Part shown: positions 5,978-6,089 of the stretch, one piece after another
Layout: every line of letters begins with the position of its first letter
Numbering within the stretch: the first letter of the stretch is position 1
Notes under the pieces: model-generated
The model's input: the letters and a program-made list of their open reading frames with translations, nothing else
Told to the model about the DNA's origin: nothing
The model's database searches: none
NCBI GenBank assembly: GCA_024640745.1
Contig: JAHEEL010000142.1
Coordinates: 1-6,089, forward strand
Source of the DNA: Actinomycetes bacterium
GTDB lineage: Bacteria; Actinomycetota; Acidimicrobiia; Spongiisociales; UBA5794
Length of the DNA stretch: 6,089 nucleotides
Reading direction: 5' to 3'
Position numbers and translations under genes: made by a program

Positions 5978-6089
5978 GATGCAGTACCCGCCCGCGCGGC
6001 GGCCACGAATGCGCCAACGCGATCGATGTTCTTGCGGAAACCACCGTCCGGCAAGGGCTGGTTCGTGTGTGTGAGCGAGTCGACACCCC
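5974..6089 (-). CDS. C-terminal fragment of an unidentified protein
   Basis: The last 37 codons of a gene entering from beyond the window edge, ending in TGA at 5976-5974, which overlaps the kinase GTG. The visible tail includes DSLTHTNQPLPDGGF and then the Ala-rich KNIDRVGAFVAAARAG. I do not recognise the family from this tail; it does not resemble the C-terminus I know for the pseudouridine-phosphate glycosidase that partners some PfkB kinases. The supporting evidence is the uninterrupted frame, the protein-like composition and the four-base stop/start overlap typical of genuine operon neighbours. It probably acts in the same pathway as the kinase, for example supplying its substrate, but this is inferred from context. 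Confidence 0.7.
   Translation of the reverse strand, partial: GVDSLTHTNQPLPDGGFRKNIDRVGAFVAAARAGTAS

Overview
The window is GC-rich, and every supported gene lies on the minus strand, so transcription runs from high to low coordinates. The base composition, the Thr/Ala-rich linker behind a lipoprotein signal, and secreted repeats of the type YYFGNPGDxPFxGDFDGDGID all suggest a high-GC actinobacterium, possibly of the Acidimicrobiia type. The lineage is inferred from protein style, not from a marker gene.

In transcription order: (1) the last 37 codons of an unidentified gene (6089-5974). (2) A PfkB-family sugar or nucleoside kinase (5977-5042) whose GTG start overlaps the preceding stop as GTGA. 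(3) After 77 bases, a secreted protein (4964-3075) with five N-terminal FG-GAP-like repeats joined to a PQQ-type glucose/sorbosone dehydrogenase propeller. (4) A non-coding gap of 331 bases (3074-2744) with weak hairpins and a possibly structured leader. (5) A lipoprotein substrate-binding protein of family 5 (SBP_bac_5; 2743-1028). (6) A strong intercistronic hairpin (999-972). (7) A DppB/OppB-type permease (902 to beyond base 1), cut by the window edge a few residues before its usual C-terminus.

Genes 5 and 6 look like the start of a peptide/oligosaccharide ABC importer operon. The second permease and the ATPases would be expected beyond base 1. Genes 1 to 3 may form a separate unit for sugar or nucleoside use. 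No regulator is visible, and the link between the two units is only proximity.

The most unusual feature is the domain order of the binding protein. The segment that normally begins a mature SBP_bac_5 protein (from the SEPEHLFP-like strand through FHDGTP to the NIVGYDEMN-like segment) sits at the C-terminus, residues 457-571. The part that normally follows it comes directly after the signal peptide and linker. The gene therefore appears to encode a circularly permuted substrate-binding protein in one intact frame, with a lipobox, a good ribosome binding site and a clean stop.
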